Origin: Pseudogymnoascus destructans | Lineage: Eukaryota > Ascomycota > Leotiomycetes > Thelebolales > Thelebolaceae | Assembly (NCBI RefSeq): GCF_001641265.1 | Contig: NW_020167522.1 | Span: forward strand, 992,001-1,056,000 | Reading direction: 5' to 3' | Length of the DNA: 64,000 nt | Shown: one piece after another, positions 22,420-34,569 of the stretch | Numbering within the stretch: the stretch's first letter is position 1 | Layout of the letters: every line of letters starts with the position of its first letter | Notes under the pieces: model-generated | The model's input: only the letters and a program-made list of their open reading frames with translations | What the model was told of the DNA's origin: nothing | Database searches by the model: none | Position numbers and translations under genes: made by a program

Positions 22420-23517
22420 ATGTCCTCCTCCATAAAACAAGCCGCCGAATCGGCCCGCGCCAAATCCGAAGCCCTCGAGTCCAGCAAACGCGCCGCCGAA
22501 AAAGCCATGTCCGACCCTATCGGCGCTAAAAACTCCCTCTTCCAAGCCCCCGGCATGCGTGCCGCCCTCCCATTCCTCAACGGCGGCCTCGCCGGCATGG
22601 TCGCTACTACCGCCATCCAGCCCATCGACATGGTAAAGGTGCGTCTCCAGCTCGCCGGCGAGGGGGCACGCACGGGGCCGAAACCGAGCCCGGTGAAGAT
22701 AGCTAGGGATATCATCGCCGCGGGGAAGGTGAAAGATTTGTATACGGGACTCAGTGCCGGGTTGCTCAGACAGGCTGTGTATACCACTGCGCGCATGGGA
22801 TTCTTTGATACGTTCATGAAGTCCTTCTCAAAGAGCACCGAGGCTGCGGGCAAGAAAGTCGGGTTCGCAGAGCGTGCGGCTGCTGGTCTCTCAGCTGGTG
22901 GATTAGCAGCTATGATCGGCAACCCCGCCGACCTAGCGCTCATCCGCATGCAATCCGACGGGCTCAAACCCCTCGCCGAGCGTAAAAACTACAAATCTGT
23001 CATCGACGCACTCGCATCCATCGTGCGCGCCGAGGGCGTGGCGCGGCTATGGGCCGGCGCGGCACCGACGGTTGTCCGCGCCATGGCGCTGAATTTCGGC
23101 CAGCTCGCGTTTTTCAGCGAGGCGAAGGCGAGGCTTAAGGGCACTTCGCTGCCGCCGACGACGCAGGTGCTGATGGCGAGTGCAGTGGCGGGGTTCTTTG
23201 CGAGCGCGATGTCGTTGCCGTTTGATTTTGTGAAGACGAGGTTGCAGAAGCAGGTTAGGAGCGCGGATGGGAAGATGCAGTATAAGAGTATGATTGACTG
23301 CTTTAGGACGGTGGCGAGGGAGGAGGGGGTGTTGAGGTTTTATCGGGGGTTTGCGACGTACTATGTGAGGATTGCGCCGCATGCGTAGGTTTTCCCCGCG
23401 TCCTTTTTTTGGTGGTCCTCGCTCCGGACTGTCGTATTGTTGAGGTCGGATGCTCATTGATGGTGTAGGATGATCACGCTTCTGGTCGCGGACTACCTTG
23501 GCTTCCTCACAAAGTAA
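22420..23517 (+). CDS. Mitochondrial 2-oxoglutarate/malate carrier
   Basis: Inner-membrane antiporter of the mitochondrial carrier family. Exons 22420-23384 and 23469-23517 give 337 aa. The short last exon (AMITLLVADYLGFLTK) completes the sixth helix; without it the frame stops two codons after the donor. Three carrier signatures occur in the three tandem repeats: PIDMVKVRLQ, PADLALIRMQSDG and PFDFVKTRLQ. The second, with ALIRM and a following acidic-Gly pair, is what singles out the oxoglutarate carrier (SLC25A11-like) from dicarboxylate relatives. An N-terminal extension of about 50 residues is Ala/Lys-rich and could help targeting. The substrate is inferred from these contact-site motifs. 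Confidence 0.87.
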
Positions 23518-23658
23518 AGGTGTGGCGATTGGCGACGGATAGGGGTGGTTTGAAGGCGGTGTGGATGGAATATGGCTGGGCCGCTCAACAGGGCAATGGG
23601 TGATGGATGGTCATCGAAACTTTTCCGCATACCCCCGCAATATTTTGAGAGAAAAAGA

Positions 23659-23708
23659 TGGGAGACGGGAGACGGGAGACGGGAGACGGGAGACGGGAGA
23701 CGGGAGAG
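23659..23708 (+). repeat. (GGGAGAC)n microsatellite
   Basis: About seven uninterrupted copies of the 7-mer gggagac, 140 bp after the carrier stop codon. Likely in its 3' UTR or just beyond. Confidence 0.9.
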
Positions 23709-25436
23709 TGGTGGAATGTTTTTTTCGTCTGGTCTGATTGAAATGCGATTCGTTCAATTCATTGCTTTGCTTGCTTCCTTCCCTTGCTTCCTCGCTTCCA
23801 TATGTGCATGAAGAGTTGCATGTGTTTGTTTTGTGACCAAAGGAGATATGCGGAAGGGATTGATAAAGGCAGAGATACGGACAGAGAGAATTGAGCACAT
23901 ACTTACTACCGACAGACCTACCTGCATCGCGAACACGACACGGTTATTTTGCATTGTTTGGACACGTTGGGTGCATTTGAAGTGCCTCAATACAGCACCA
24001 CCGGCAGCAAGAGTAGATGCAGACTTGCAGGCGAGCCGAGGTGTATAGAGCTCGCTTCCCACGCGATCAATCGATGGATCATATTTGCAGTTTTTCCTCT
24101 CTGCATCCTCTCTCGTTACATTTCCGCCAAATCCCATACAGCGACATTTTTCTCAACCAACTGGGCTATACCAATATATGTGGTCGCTAACACCCCATCA
24201 CCCCCCACGAATTCGCGTAATTTAATGGCGGGTACTGTAGGGTGTGGGGGTGGGAGGAGGCGAACATGTGATTCTTTTGCCAATCAGGTTGGGGATTTTT
24301 ATGGGAGAGGATTGTGAGTGATATATTATGGCGGGGGATGAGGGTGTGTATATCGTGAATATGGGAAATAACCCCCCCTAAACGCATCGGCGCTTCCGGT
24401 TTGGGAAAGCCAACGCTTCGAACATCCGGCCTCAGATGGCATAGAGTGGGGTGGGCGGCGTGGCGGCTGGGCTTGTGTCTTGGATCTTTGTTTCGCCGTC
24501 CCACGTGTGATTGTACTGTGTGTGCTGGAGGGGCTGAGTGAGGGATTGGTAAAATTAACGTACGTAAACCCTTTGCTTTATTTTTTAAATAGGATCTGTT
24601 ATTTAGGATCTGTTATTTTCCTACTCCGTATCGTGTACGCTATAGATGGCCTTTTGCGATTCGAGGCAAGTCGGAGGTTTCCGTAACCACCGACGCTGAC
24701 AGGCAGCAGCCCTCCAGCATGCATAAAAAGTCGATCATGGGAGTGGTACCTGTGGAGAAGTGGAGAAGTAGGCGGATAGACAAGTACCCTCCCACCGTAC
24801 ACAGCGTCTTTTCGAGTACGAGTGCGAGAGAGTTATGCAACCACCCAACCCACAGTAAAAGACAGTAAAAGAGTACAAGAGAGTAAGTTCGGAAGCCGAC
24901 ACTCCCGATGACGCGCTTGTCTCAAACCAGCATAGCCGGGTCGCGCCGTATGGTTCGTCGGTTTCTGTTTTGCTCATCTGTAACCGAAGCTGATCGTGGG
25001 ATACGCTAGTCCTGCTTCCGGGTTAGCGGGTTTGTGATTGGAGGGGAGAGGAGGATGCGGGGAGGGTCAGGAGGGTCAGGCATGCATCCCAACTGAGAAA
25101 CCCAATTCTCATCGCCGCCCTCTCTTCTTTTTTTATGTCAGACCCTCATCCTCCATCCCCAACTCCATGGATCACGATCCTCTTGGAGGGCCCTGTAATC
25201 TCTCCGTGCCTACCATTCCGTCTGCTTCTGGCTAGATTCTGCTCTTCTGCACCCTCTTCCGGCGCCTAAAGTAAACAGGGCCACGTCTGCTCTGCTCCGT
25301 AGCCGTAGCCGTGTGTCGGTGTACCTTCATAAAGGTACTCTACTCTCTCCGCGAACCTTTCACAAGCACCGCCCTCATCACCGCCGGCTTGGCTTCCTCC
25401 TCCAATATTTCTCCTTCTCCTTCTCCTTCAGCTCGC

Positions 25437-25468
25437 CGACCCCCGTCCCACGAGTGGGACGGGGGTCG
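25437..25468. repeat. Perfect 15-bp inverted repeat in the ABC transporter leader
   Basis: Arms 25437-25451 (cgacccccgtcccac) and 25454-25468 are exact complements with a 2-nt spacer (GA). It lies about 200 bp before the ATG, within the likely 5' leader or core promoter. It could form a very stable RNA stem or be a dimeric factor site. Confidence 0.75.
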
Positions 25469-25671
25469 CCCCTTCTTCCCCCCCCCTCTTCTTCTTCCTT
25501 CTTCATTCACTACATCTTCTTCCTAATCCCCCGCCCTTTTAACCTTTCTCTTCTTTCACACGGATTCCGCACTGCATGGGTCTCACCGCGCTGCTACGAC
25601 TCTGATCTCCGGATCCACCACTCTCCTTGCCTTCATCTCATAAGAGCGAGACGAAACCACCACCACCGGCC

Positions 25672-28600
25672 ATGGCGACTGTGCCAGTCCCTGGCGCCTT
25701 CGGCGTGCTCTCCGAGGCACAGGACGTCGCCGCCAACGCCATTGGGCACCACACTGAACCCGAACGTCCAGTGACCGAGGACACCTTCCACGATGAGACG
25801 GACACCAGCTCCTCCGAGAACAGCGAGAAGCACATCACCGAGCTCGCGCGCACCTTCACCCAGGCCTCCATCCGCAACGAGCAGGACGAACATGACAACC
25901 CCTTCGCCTCCACCGACCCCACCCTCGACCCCCACAACGAGAAGTTCAACGCGCAAGCCTGGACCAAGACCCTCGTCGCCATCACCAGCCGTGACCCAGA
26001 GCGCTACCCCACGCGCACTGCGGGCATAGCATACAAGAACCTGAACGTCCACGGTTTCGGCAACCCCATGGACTACCAAAAGACCTTTGGTAACTACCCG
26101 CTCGAGATTGGAGGATTGTTCAACAAGCTCCGCGGCAGGGGCCAGCGCAAGATTCAGATCCTGCGCGACTTTGAAGGTCTCGTCCGCAGCGGCGAGATGC
26201 TGGTCGTGCTCGGACGCCCTGGAAGTGGGTGCTCGACGCTGCTCAAGACCATCTCGGGTGAGACGAACGGCTTCTTCATCGACCAGAACTCCACCATCAA
26301 CTACCAGGGTATCGCTGCCCAGCAGATGCACAACGACTTCCGCGGCGAGTGTATCTACCAGGCCGAGGTCGACGTGCATTTCCCGCAGTTGACCGTTGGG
26401 CAGACGCTCAAGTTCGCAGCTCTGGCTAGGGCCCCTAATAACCGCATTCCGGGCGTGTCGCGCGAGCAGTATGCCGAGCACATGCGTGATGTGGTCATGG
26501 CCATGTTTGGCCTTTCCCATACTATTAATACTAATGTCGGGAACGACTACATCCGTGGTGTTTCCGGTGGTGAGAGGAAGCGTGTTTCCATCGCCGAGTG
26601 CTGTGTGGGTCAATCACCTCTGCAGTGCTGGGATAACAGCACCCGTGGTTTGGATTCCGCAACTGCTCTCGAGTTCGTCAAGACTCTGAGACTGTCGACG
26701 AACATCAGTGGCGCCACTGCCATTGTTGCCATCTACCAGGCGTCCCAGTCCATCTACGATGTCTTCGACAAGGTCGCCGTGCTCTACGAGGGTCGCCAGA
26801 TCTACTTCGGACACAAGTACAAGGCCAAGGAGTTCTTCGTGAACCTTGGTTTCGACTGCCCCGAGCGCCAGACCACCGCCGATTTCCTCACCTCCCTCAC
26901 CAGCCCGCTCGAGCGCATTGTCCGCCCTGGCTTCGAGCACAGCACCCCCAAGACCCCCGACGAGTTCGCCGGGGCCTGGCACAGGAGCGCAGACCGCGCT
27001 GAGCTGCTCCGCGAGATCGAGGAGTTCGAAGCCGAGTACCCCATCGGTGGCGCCCACCTCGAGAAGTTCAAGAAGGGCCGTCGCGCCCAGCAGGCACGTG
27101 GTCAGCGCATCAAGTCGCCTTACACCATCTCGGTTCCCATGCAGATCAAGCTTTGCGTTACGCGTGGCTTCCAGCGCTTGAGGGGTGACATGTCTCTCCT
27201 GTTCGCAGGTATCTTCGGTAACACGGTTATGGCTCTGGTCATTGCTTCGGTCTTCTTCAACCTCCAGAATAACACAGAGACGCTCTTCAGCAAGGGCGCT
27301 CTCCTCTTCTTCGCTATCTTGATCAACGCCTTCAGTTCTGCTCTCGAAATTCTTACTCTCTTCGCACAGCGTCCGATTGTCGAGAAGCACACGAAATATG
27401 CCTTTTATCATCCGTTCGCTGAAGCCATCGCGTCTATGATTTGCGATATGCCTAATAAGATTGGCTCGTCCATCTTCTTCAATATCACGCTCTACTTCAT
27501 AACGAACCTGAAGCGCACCCCAGGTGCCTTCTTCACTTTCATCCTCTTCGGTTTCTCCTGTGTCATGGCCATGTCTATGTTCTTCCGTTCCATCGGATCC
27601 ATGGCTCGCAGTCTACCTGAGGCTCTTGGTCCTGCCGCTGTCATCATTTTGGCTCTTATTATCTACACCGGTTTCACCATTCCCACCGTTGACATGCACC
27701 CGTGGTTCCGCTGGATCAACTACATCGATCCCGTCGCCTACGCGTTCGAGTCGCTCATGGTGAACGAGTTCTCCGGCCGCAAGATTCCGTGCACGCGGTT
27801 CGTACCCCGCGGCGGCGACTACGACCTTCTCACACTCGCCAACAAGGTCTGCGTCACCACCGGCGCTGAGGCAGGATCCGACGTGCTCGACGGCGATGTC
27901 TGGCTCCGCGTCAACTACGGATACGAGCGCAGCCACAAGTGGCGCAACCTTGGTATCCTCTGGGCTCTCGTCGTCTTCGGCTGCGGCGTTCACCTCCTTA
28001 CTACTGAGTGGATTTCCGCCAAGAAGTCCAAGGGTGAGGTTCTCCTGTTCCCCCGTGGCAAGGTCCCCGAGCTTGCATCCGCTGCGGACGATGAGGAAGG
28101 TGCCCAGGATGACCGTATCGATGCCAACACCCTTGAGGCTACCGCCACGCACGCCGCTGCCGGAGAGGCCCCACCTAGCATCCAGAGACAAACTGCCGTT
28201 TTCCACTGGCAGGGCGTCAACTATGATATCAAGATTAAGAAGGAACCGCGCCGCCTCCTCGACGACGTCGACGGATGGGTCAAGCCAGGTACTCTTACGG
28301 CACTCATGGGTGTCTCGGGTGCTGGTAAGACCACTCTTCTCGATGTCCTCGCCTCCCGTGTTACGATGGGTGTCGTGACGGGTCAAATGCTCGTCGACGG
28401 CCGCCAGCGTGACAGCGGATTCCAGCGCAAGACCGGTTACGTCCAGCAGCAGGATCTGCATCTCGCCACCTCCACTGTCCGCGAGGCGTTGACTTTCAGC
28501 GCCCTGCTTCGCCAGCCCAAGGCTACCCCTAGGGCCGAGAAGATCGCCTATGTCGATGAGGTTATCAAGGTTCTCGAGATGGAGACGTACGCCGAGGCTG

Positions 28601-30340
28601 TTGTTGGTGTGCCCGGTGAGGGTCTCAACGTCGAGCAGCGCAAGCGTCTCACCATCGGTGTTGAGCTCGCTGCTAAGCCTGCCCTTCTTCTGTTCCTTGA
28701 CGAGCCTACTTCTGGTCTCGATTCTCAAACCGCCTGGTCTATTATCGCTCTTCTCCGCAAGCTTGCCAACAACGGCCAAGCTATTCTATGCACCATCCAT
28801 CAGCCATCTGCTATTCTGTTCCAGGAATTCGATCGTCTCCTCTTCCTCGCCAAGGGTGGAAGGACCGTCTACTTTGGAGATGTTGGCCAGAACTCGTCTA
28901 TCCTTACTGACTACTTTGTACGCAACGGCGCACGCCCCTGTGGTGTCGAGGAGAACCCCGCTGAGTGGATGTTGGAAGTCATTGGCGCAGCCCCTGGGTC
29001 CACGACCACCGTCGATTGGCCAGTAGCATGGAACGAATCCGACGAGAAGGCTGAGGTGCGTGCGCAGCTCGCCGACATGCGCCGCGAGCTCATCGAGAAG
29101 GACGTTGAGACCGACCCAACCAGCCTGAATGAGTACGCGGCCCCAATGGGGCAGCAGCTCGGAACAGTCACACAGAGAGTGTTCCAGCAGTTCTGGCGCA
29201 CACCATCGTACCTGTACTCCAAGACCTTCTTGTGCGTATCGACTGGTCTCTTTATCGGATTCTCTTTCTGGGATTCTCCGACGTCGATGCAGGGTATTCA
29301 GAACCAGTTGTTCTCCATCTTCATGCTTTTGACCATCTTCGGAAACTTGGTGCAGCAGATGATGCCGCATTTCGTAAGACTTCCCCTCACTTCGCTGGAT
29401 TTGTTGTAACTCATAGCTAACCTTCTCCTCACAGGTCACCCAGCGGTCTCTCTACGAAGTCCGTGAACGCCCATCCAAGACATACTCCTGGAAGGTCTTC
29501 ATCGTGTCCAACATCATCGTCGAGCTCCCATGGAACAGTCTGATGTCCGTCCTCCTCTTCGCCACCTACTACTACCCCATCGGCATGTACCGCAACGCGC
29601 AGGCCGCAGGCCAGTTCAACGAGCGCGGCGGCCTCATGTTCCTCTACATCTGGTCCTTCCTCATGTTCACCTCGACCTTCAGCACCATGATCATCGCCGG
29701 TATGGAGACCGCCGAGGCCGGCAGCAACATCGCCAATCTCCTCTTCTCCCTCTGTCTCATCTTCTGCGGTGTTCTCGCCAGCCCAGACGTCATGCCCCGC
29801 TTCTGGATCTTCATGTACCATCTCTCGCCCTTCCGCTACCTCGTCGACGGCATGCTGTCAGTCGGAAACGCAAACGTCAAGGTCACCTGCCAGGCTCGCG
29901 AGATCCTGCACCTCACCCCAGAAGCCGGCAAGACCTGCAAGGAATTCATGGAGACCTTCATCGGCTTCGCCGGCGGCTACCTAGTCAACGGGTCCTCCAC
30001 CACCGACTGCCAATACTGCTCCGTCGGCGAGTCCAACGACCTCCTCAAGGTCTTCAGCTCCTCGTACGCGCACCGCTGGCGCAACTTCGGTATCCTCCAG
30101 GGATACGTCATCTTCAATGCCGCCATGGCCGTCTTCATCTACTGGCTCGCCAGAGTGCCAAAGAACAGCGGGAAGGAGGAGCCCCCGACTGAGGAGGAGC
30201 TCGCGCTGCAGAAGAGCAGGACCAGGAATAGTACTACTGCTGATGGCGGCCTCGAGAAGACCGCCACGCGCGATAGTGCTAGTGGGAAGAGGGGGACGTG
30301 GGGAAGTCGTGGGGAGAATAAGCTTGCGATTACGGCATGA
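25672..30340 (+). CDS. PDR-type ABC transporter (ABCG family, full size)
   Basis: Plasma-membrane drug efflux pump of the fungal pleiotropic drug resistance family. Exons 25672-29373 and 29435-30340 give 1535 aa in the order (NBD-TMD)x2. NBD1 has the PDR-type degenerate Walker A GRPGSGCSTLL (about residue 180; Cys for Lys), signature VSGGERKRVS and Walker B LQCWDNSTRGLD. NBD2 has a canonical Walker A GVSGAGKTTLL (about 880), altered signature LNVEQRKRLTIG and Walker B LLFLDEPTSGLD. These asymmetric sites are normal for the family. Membrane segments follow each NBD. The start is the ATG at 25672 (MATVPVPGAFG); the frame is open upstream to a TTG. The single 61-bp intron splits MMPHF from VTQRSLYEVRERPSKTYSW. 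Substrates unknown. Confidence 0.93.
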
Positions 30341-31547
30341 GATCGTAGCCGAGAAGCAGTGAAGGGGGGTGGTTGTGAAGGGGGCGTGACGCAAGGGGGA
30401 GTGCGCACGGCATACGCATATGCATAACATATCATGTTTCTGTCTCTCAGTTTTTGTTTTTTATCATCATCGTCCGTCGATATATTTTTCATTTTGATAT
30501 ACTCTGATGGAGGATCACTTCTCAAAAACTAATGGATTTCTTTTATTGTTCATGGGGGCTGTTGTTTGATAGACAAAATACCCGTGGTCGTGGTGATCGG
30601 GGAGGTTGCGTAGAAGGGGGATGAATGGGGATGAATGCAGAATTTTAGTATTTTACCTGCCTGCCCGCCTGCCTGCCCGCCTGCTATAAAAATGTCTGGT
30701 CGCCCATGTTTGTACTCTTCAGCCTATATGAGAGGAAATCGGTTCCTCTCATGTATGTCGTGTAGTCTGTTCCACCAACCAAATTGCCGTTTCGTATGTG
30801 TTGCAGTCCACTCCACTCGCCTTGTCGGCCATTGGCGAATAGACGGAGCGTATGGGAGCGTATGGGCGTACTGCATGTCCCTGCAGTGTGATTATGCCAT
30901 CGACGCACGCCGCGTCGTCATACAGCTACTCCTCAGTGGCAAGAAATCGGAAAGATATATCTTTATATCCAAGAAATTATTGTCTAATTCGCGATTCGTG
31001 TTTCGGTAATCGTTAGCTATTTTCATCAATTTTCGACAGCCAGCACCAAGTAAGCCGATGCCAAGTGATAGAATGTCGCCACCTCACGTGTGCACGACAG
31101 GTACTGTACATCCCCCCTAAGCAGAAACACGCACCACCCCCCCGGCCCACTGCCGAGAAAGCACCAAGGTAAGACTCACCCACCACCACCACCTCCCAAC
31201 AAACTCCAAACCAATCTCTTTACCATCACCACCACCACCACCACCACCACCGCCTCACCGGCAAACGACCCGACTCGATCACCGTCCCGATACACCTTGA
31301 CCACACCCCGAATCAAAATCCAAACCCTCACCTCACCTCCGTCTCTGTATCGGCGCAGGCGTCCGGCCGCACACAGCGGGGTCTCTATCGATCGCCGATA
31401 TCCGCCGCTGCGGGGCAGACGACAACGACACGGCTGTGCCAGGCACCCACCTCATCAACGACGCTCTATCGACGACGAAGTCGTCGATAGATTAAACGGC
31501 TTGATCAACCTCTCACGGTCGCCTTCTGCTCATACCCCAAATACCCC
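30341..31547. other. 1.2-kb intergenic region, ABC transporter to NMNAT
   Basis: Contains a (gcctgcctgccc) microsatellite at about 30656-30682 and, from 31180, a C/A-rich stretch with a (cac)n run (about 31223-31252) that is probably the 5' leader of the NMNAT gene. No gene recognised. Confidence 0.5.
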
Positions 31548-32492
31548 ATGATGGCCACCACCACCACCCCCTCCACCCCCAGCCACTCACGGCCCGCATC
31601 TCCCGACTCCGCCATGGACGACTCCGTCTCCAGCCAAACGCTAGCGAACTACCAGTTCCCCACGCACAGGTACAAGAGGCAGCAGACGCAGGCAAATCGG
31701 ATTCCCCTCGTCTTCGTGGCCTGCGGCTCCTTCAGCCCAATCACATATCTTCACCTGAGGATGTTCGAGATGGCCGCCGATTTCGCAAAGTTTAATACGG
31801 AGTTTGAGGTTCTGGGCGGGTTTTTGAGTCCTGTTAGTGATGCTTATAAGAAGGCTGGTTTGACGAGCGCGAGACATCGGTAAGCCCCCCAGTTCCCACC
31901 CAGAAGACTGCAGAGGCTAACACACCCCAGCCTACGCATGTGCGAGCTCGCCGTACAACAAACCTCCAACTGGCTCATGGTTGACCCCTGGGAAGCCCTA
32001 CAAGAGAAATACACCCCCACCGCCCTCGTCCTGGACCACTTCGAGCACGAGATCAACGTCGTTCAAGGCGGCGTGCTAGACGTAGACGGAAACCCGCGCC
32101 CCGTCCGCATCGCCCTCCTCGCCGGCGCCGACCTCATCCAAACCATGTCCACGCCCCTCGTCTGGTCGGCTAAGGACCTAGAACACATCCTAGGACGGTA
32201 CGGGACGTTCATCGTGGAGCGGACAGGTACCGATATCGATGATGCGTTGTCGAGTTTGCAGGCGTGGAAGGAGAAGATCTGGGTTATCCCGCAGCTGATC
32301 TTGAATGATGTTAGTAGTACTAAGATCCGCCTGTTTCTGCGGAGGGAGATGAGTGTGAGGTATCTTATTCCGGCGCAGGTTATTCGGTATATTGAGGAAA
32401 ATGGGTTGTATGAGGAGGAGGGCGCGGAGGGGAAGGGGAAGGGGAAAACGACGGGGGGGGAGACGGCGGGGGAGGTGGGCGCGAAAAGCTAG
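31548..32492 (+). CDS. Nicotinamide/nicotinate mononucleotide adenylyltransferase
   Basis: Joins NMN (or NaMN) and ATP to make NAD (or deamido-NAD). Exons 31548-31879 and 31931-32492 give 297 aa; the intron is 51 bp. Nucleotidyltransferase motifs: VACGSFSPITYLHLRMFEMA (the GxFxPxxxxH ATP loop, near residue 58) and VSSTKIRLFLRREMS (the SxTxxR motif near 250). Also LLAGADLIQTMSTPLVWSAKDLEHIL and LMVDPWEA, both typical of the Nma1/Nma2 group. The N-terminal 45 residues are Ser/Thr-rich and the C-terminal 30 residues are Gly/Lys/Glu-rich and probably disordered. Two ATGs are adjacent at 31548 and 31551. It is the NAD salvage/biosynthesis enzyme expected once or twice per fungal genome. Confidence 0.92.
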
Positions 32493-32887
32493 GTTGATAG
32501 AACTAGCCGGAAAAGACAGATATTGTATTAGAGTATCCCCAGTTTGGCTTGATCCATTGGGGGGGAGGGAATCTCGTTACACGCGAAGAAGAAGGTTCTT
32601 TATTGGGAAGGGGATCCAAACTCGTTAAACGCGTAAATCCGAAGATGTTGATATTTTTGGTGGCATGGGGGGTTCAAGTCTCCTTCTCGCAGTTCTCTGT
32701 ATTGTATTTTTTTTTTGGCTTTTCTTTTCACCATACATAGAGAGATGAGAAGAAGACGATAGTTACTAATTAATGGCTTCGACTCGTTGGAGAAGTATTA
32801 TATATCTCTTCACGCTCGTGTCTCATTAAACCGCGTCGAAGACTGCACAAACTATTCAACTATAAACACGCCTATATCGCATCTCCC
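32493..32887. other. Convergent 3' intergenic region, NMNAT / MFS permease
   Basis: 395 bp between convergent stop codons. T-rich stretches (tttttttttgg at 32708) may belong to the 3' ends. A B-box-like ggttcaagtct at 32670 has no matching A box or cloverleaf. Confidence 0.45.
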
Positions 32888-34569
32888 TCAGTTAGCCGAC
32901 TTCTCAGCAAGAGCTGACTTCTCAGCCACAGCCGAATCCAAGCCAGCCGAGTCCTTAGCAGTCTCAGCTTCCGGATACGCCCCCTCGACACTCTCACCAC
33001 GGTTAAGCCCCAACTGCCTGGTATCAAACCCATGGCTCTCAAGATACGCCCTAAACTTGATATCCTCCTGCGTGATCGTATCCTGCCCAATATGCGGCAA
33101 CAAGAACAGCGCCAAGAAGGCGGACAGAAGACACAAACTCGACGCGACCCAGAAGGGATACTGCGCCGACTTCACTTTGTCGTCGCCTCCGGCCGCCGCA
33201 ATATACTTGAAGACCCTGGTGCCTACGAACGCGCCGATCTTGCCCACAGCCGCGGCGATACCGTAGTACTGGCCGCGGACACCGGTGGCGCAGGTCTTGG
33301 AGGCGATGAGACCGATGTTGTCGCCGGGGCCCAGCTCGCCGAGGGAGAGGAAGATGCCGTAGACGACGGCGAAGGAGGCGATGTGGCCGGGCTTGGTGAG
33401 GGTGTCGTAGCAGCCGGCCATGATGAAGCCGACGAGGGCTTGGAGGGTGACTCCAATCACCAGCGCATATCGAGGGCCGATTTTGTCTGAGATGGGTCCG
33501 CCGAGCATGGCGCCGGGGATGTAGAAGAGGTTGATGACTGTGTTCCAGCCAAACGTAGTCGAGAGAGGAACATCATCTCCAATGATATTGCTGACGATGG
33601 TAGACGAGTAGATGCCGAAGGCGAAGGCGGAGAACTATCATAATTAGCTTCTTTCTCTGGAGTAGGGATCGGACTTGACGTACATCGTAGAGGAACCAGA
33701 TGAGTCCAACAATGAACAGACGGAACCAGTAGTATTTCAGGACAATTCCGTAAGGAATCTTCACGTGCTTCATGCTTTCTCTCTTGTATTGCTCGGGCTC
33801 CTGGAGCTTAAGACGCATCAAGAGCAGCACAATAGGAGGGACAACACCCAATCCCAAAGCCACACGCCAAGTCGCGCGGTCGTGGCTCTCAGTGAAGATT
33901 AGAACCAAGACATACGGCACGAACGCACCAATGACAAAGCCCCAGTCAATAGCCACATTAGTGAACATGATAAACCACATATTCCTCGTTCCCGCCTTGA
34001 CTTCGCCAGATGCCTCTGCGGCCGCAACACTGCCCGCGGGGTACTCGCCGCCGATACCGATCCCGACAAGGAAGCGGAACGCGGTGAGCGCGGCGATCAT
34101 GCCGGGGAGTGTGCCGCCGCCGTACGCGCCGGCGCACAAGGCTGTGAAGATAATCATGATAACCGTCGCGACAAGGAGGGAGTTCCTGCGCGACCACTTG
34201 TCGCTCGTGTAACCGAAGACCAGCATGCCCAGCACGGTGCCGGCAAAGGCAATGGCGGCGATGTTCTGCGCGCCGGACGACTCGCTGTAGGCAGGGCCGT
34301 AGATCTTGCTGAGGATGGTGCCAACTGATCCGATGACCTGGGAGAGAGTTAGCTATGGAAAACGAGGCGCAAGTAGGAAGGCGCAAACATACACTCTGGA
34401 CGTAGCCCTCAGAGAAGAGACCGGAGCCAGCTGCCAAGATGGGGAATATCTTCTGCCACAAGGTCTTCTCCGTAACAATGGCAGCGAGGTCCTCATGGCC
34501 TTCTAGAGCTACCTCATCCGTGACCGCCGTGGCATCATGCGGGTTGTTCTTCCTGCGAAAGACGTTCAT
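32888..34569 (-). CDS. MFS permease, GIT1-like (glycerophosphodiester/phosphate symporter group)
   Basis: Twelve-helix plasma-membrane transporter. Minus-strand exons 34569-34393, 34337-33684 and 33634-32888 give 525 aa, all introns in phase 0. MFS motif A appears as GYTSDKWSRRNSL after helix 2. GIGIGGEYPAGSVAAAEASGE after helix 4 is the form found in Git1-type permeases, whereas Pho84 proteins have GGDYPLSS. The second half has ISDKIGPRYALVIG (repeat of motif A). Both ends are hydrophilic; the tail is Glu/Ala/Lys-rich. The start is the ATG giving MNVFRRKNNPHDATAV; an upstream TTG is ignored. Substrate (glycerophosphoinositol, glycerophosphocholine or phosphate) is inferred from the family only. 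Confidence 0.85.

Larger units (their letters stand above)
23518..25671. other. 2.15-kb intergenic region upstream of the ABC transporter
   Basis: Begins with the carrier's 3' flank. Holds a heptamer microsatellite (23659-23708), a direct repeat of taggatctgttatt (24590-24619) and a perfect hairpin (25437-25468). From about 25300 it is C/T-rich and is probably the transporter's promoter and leader. No gene or RNA recognised. Confidence 0.5.

Noticed and set aside
25633..29439. Several long minus-strand frames opposite the ABC transporter
   Set aside because: They are shadows of a GC-biased coding strand; low-complexity composition and no family motifs.
32660..32690. B-box-like ggttcaagtct
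   Set aside because: No A box or acceptor stem around it; it lies in the 3' flank of the NMNAT gene.
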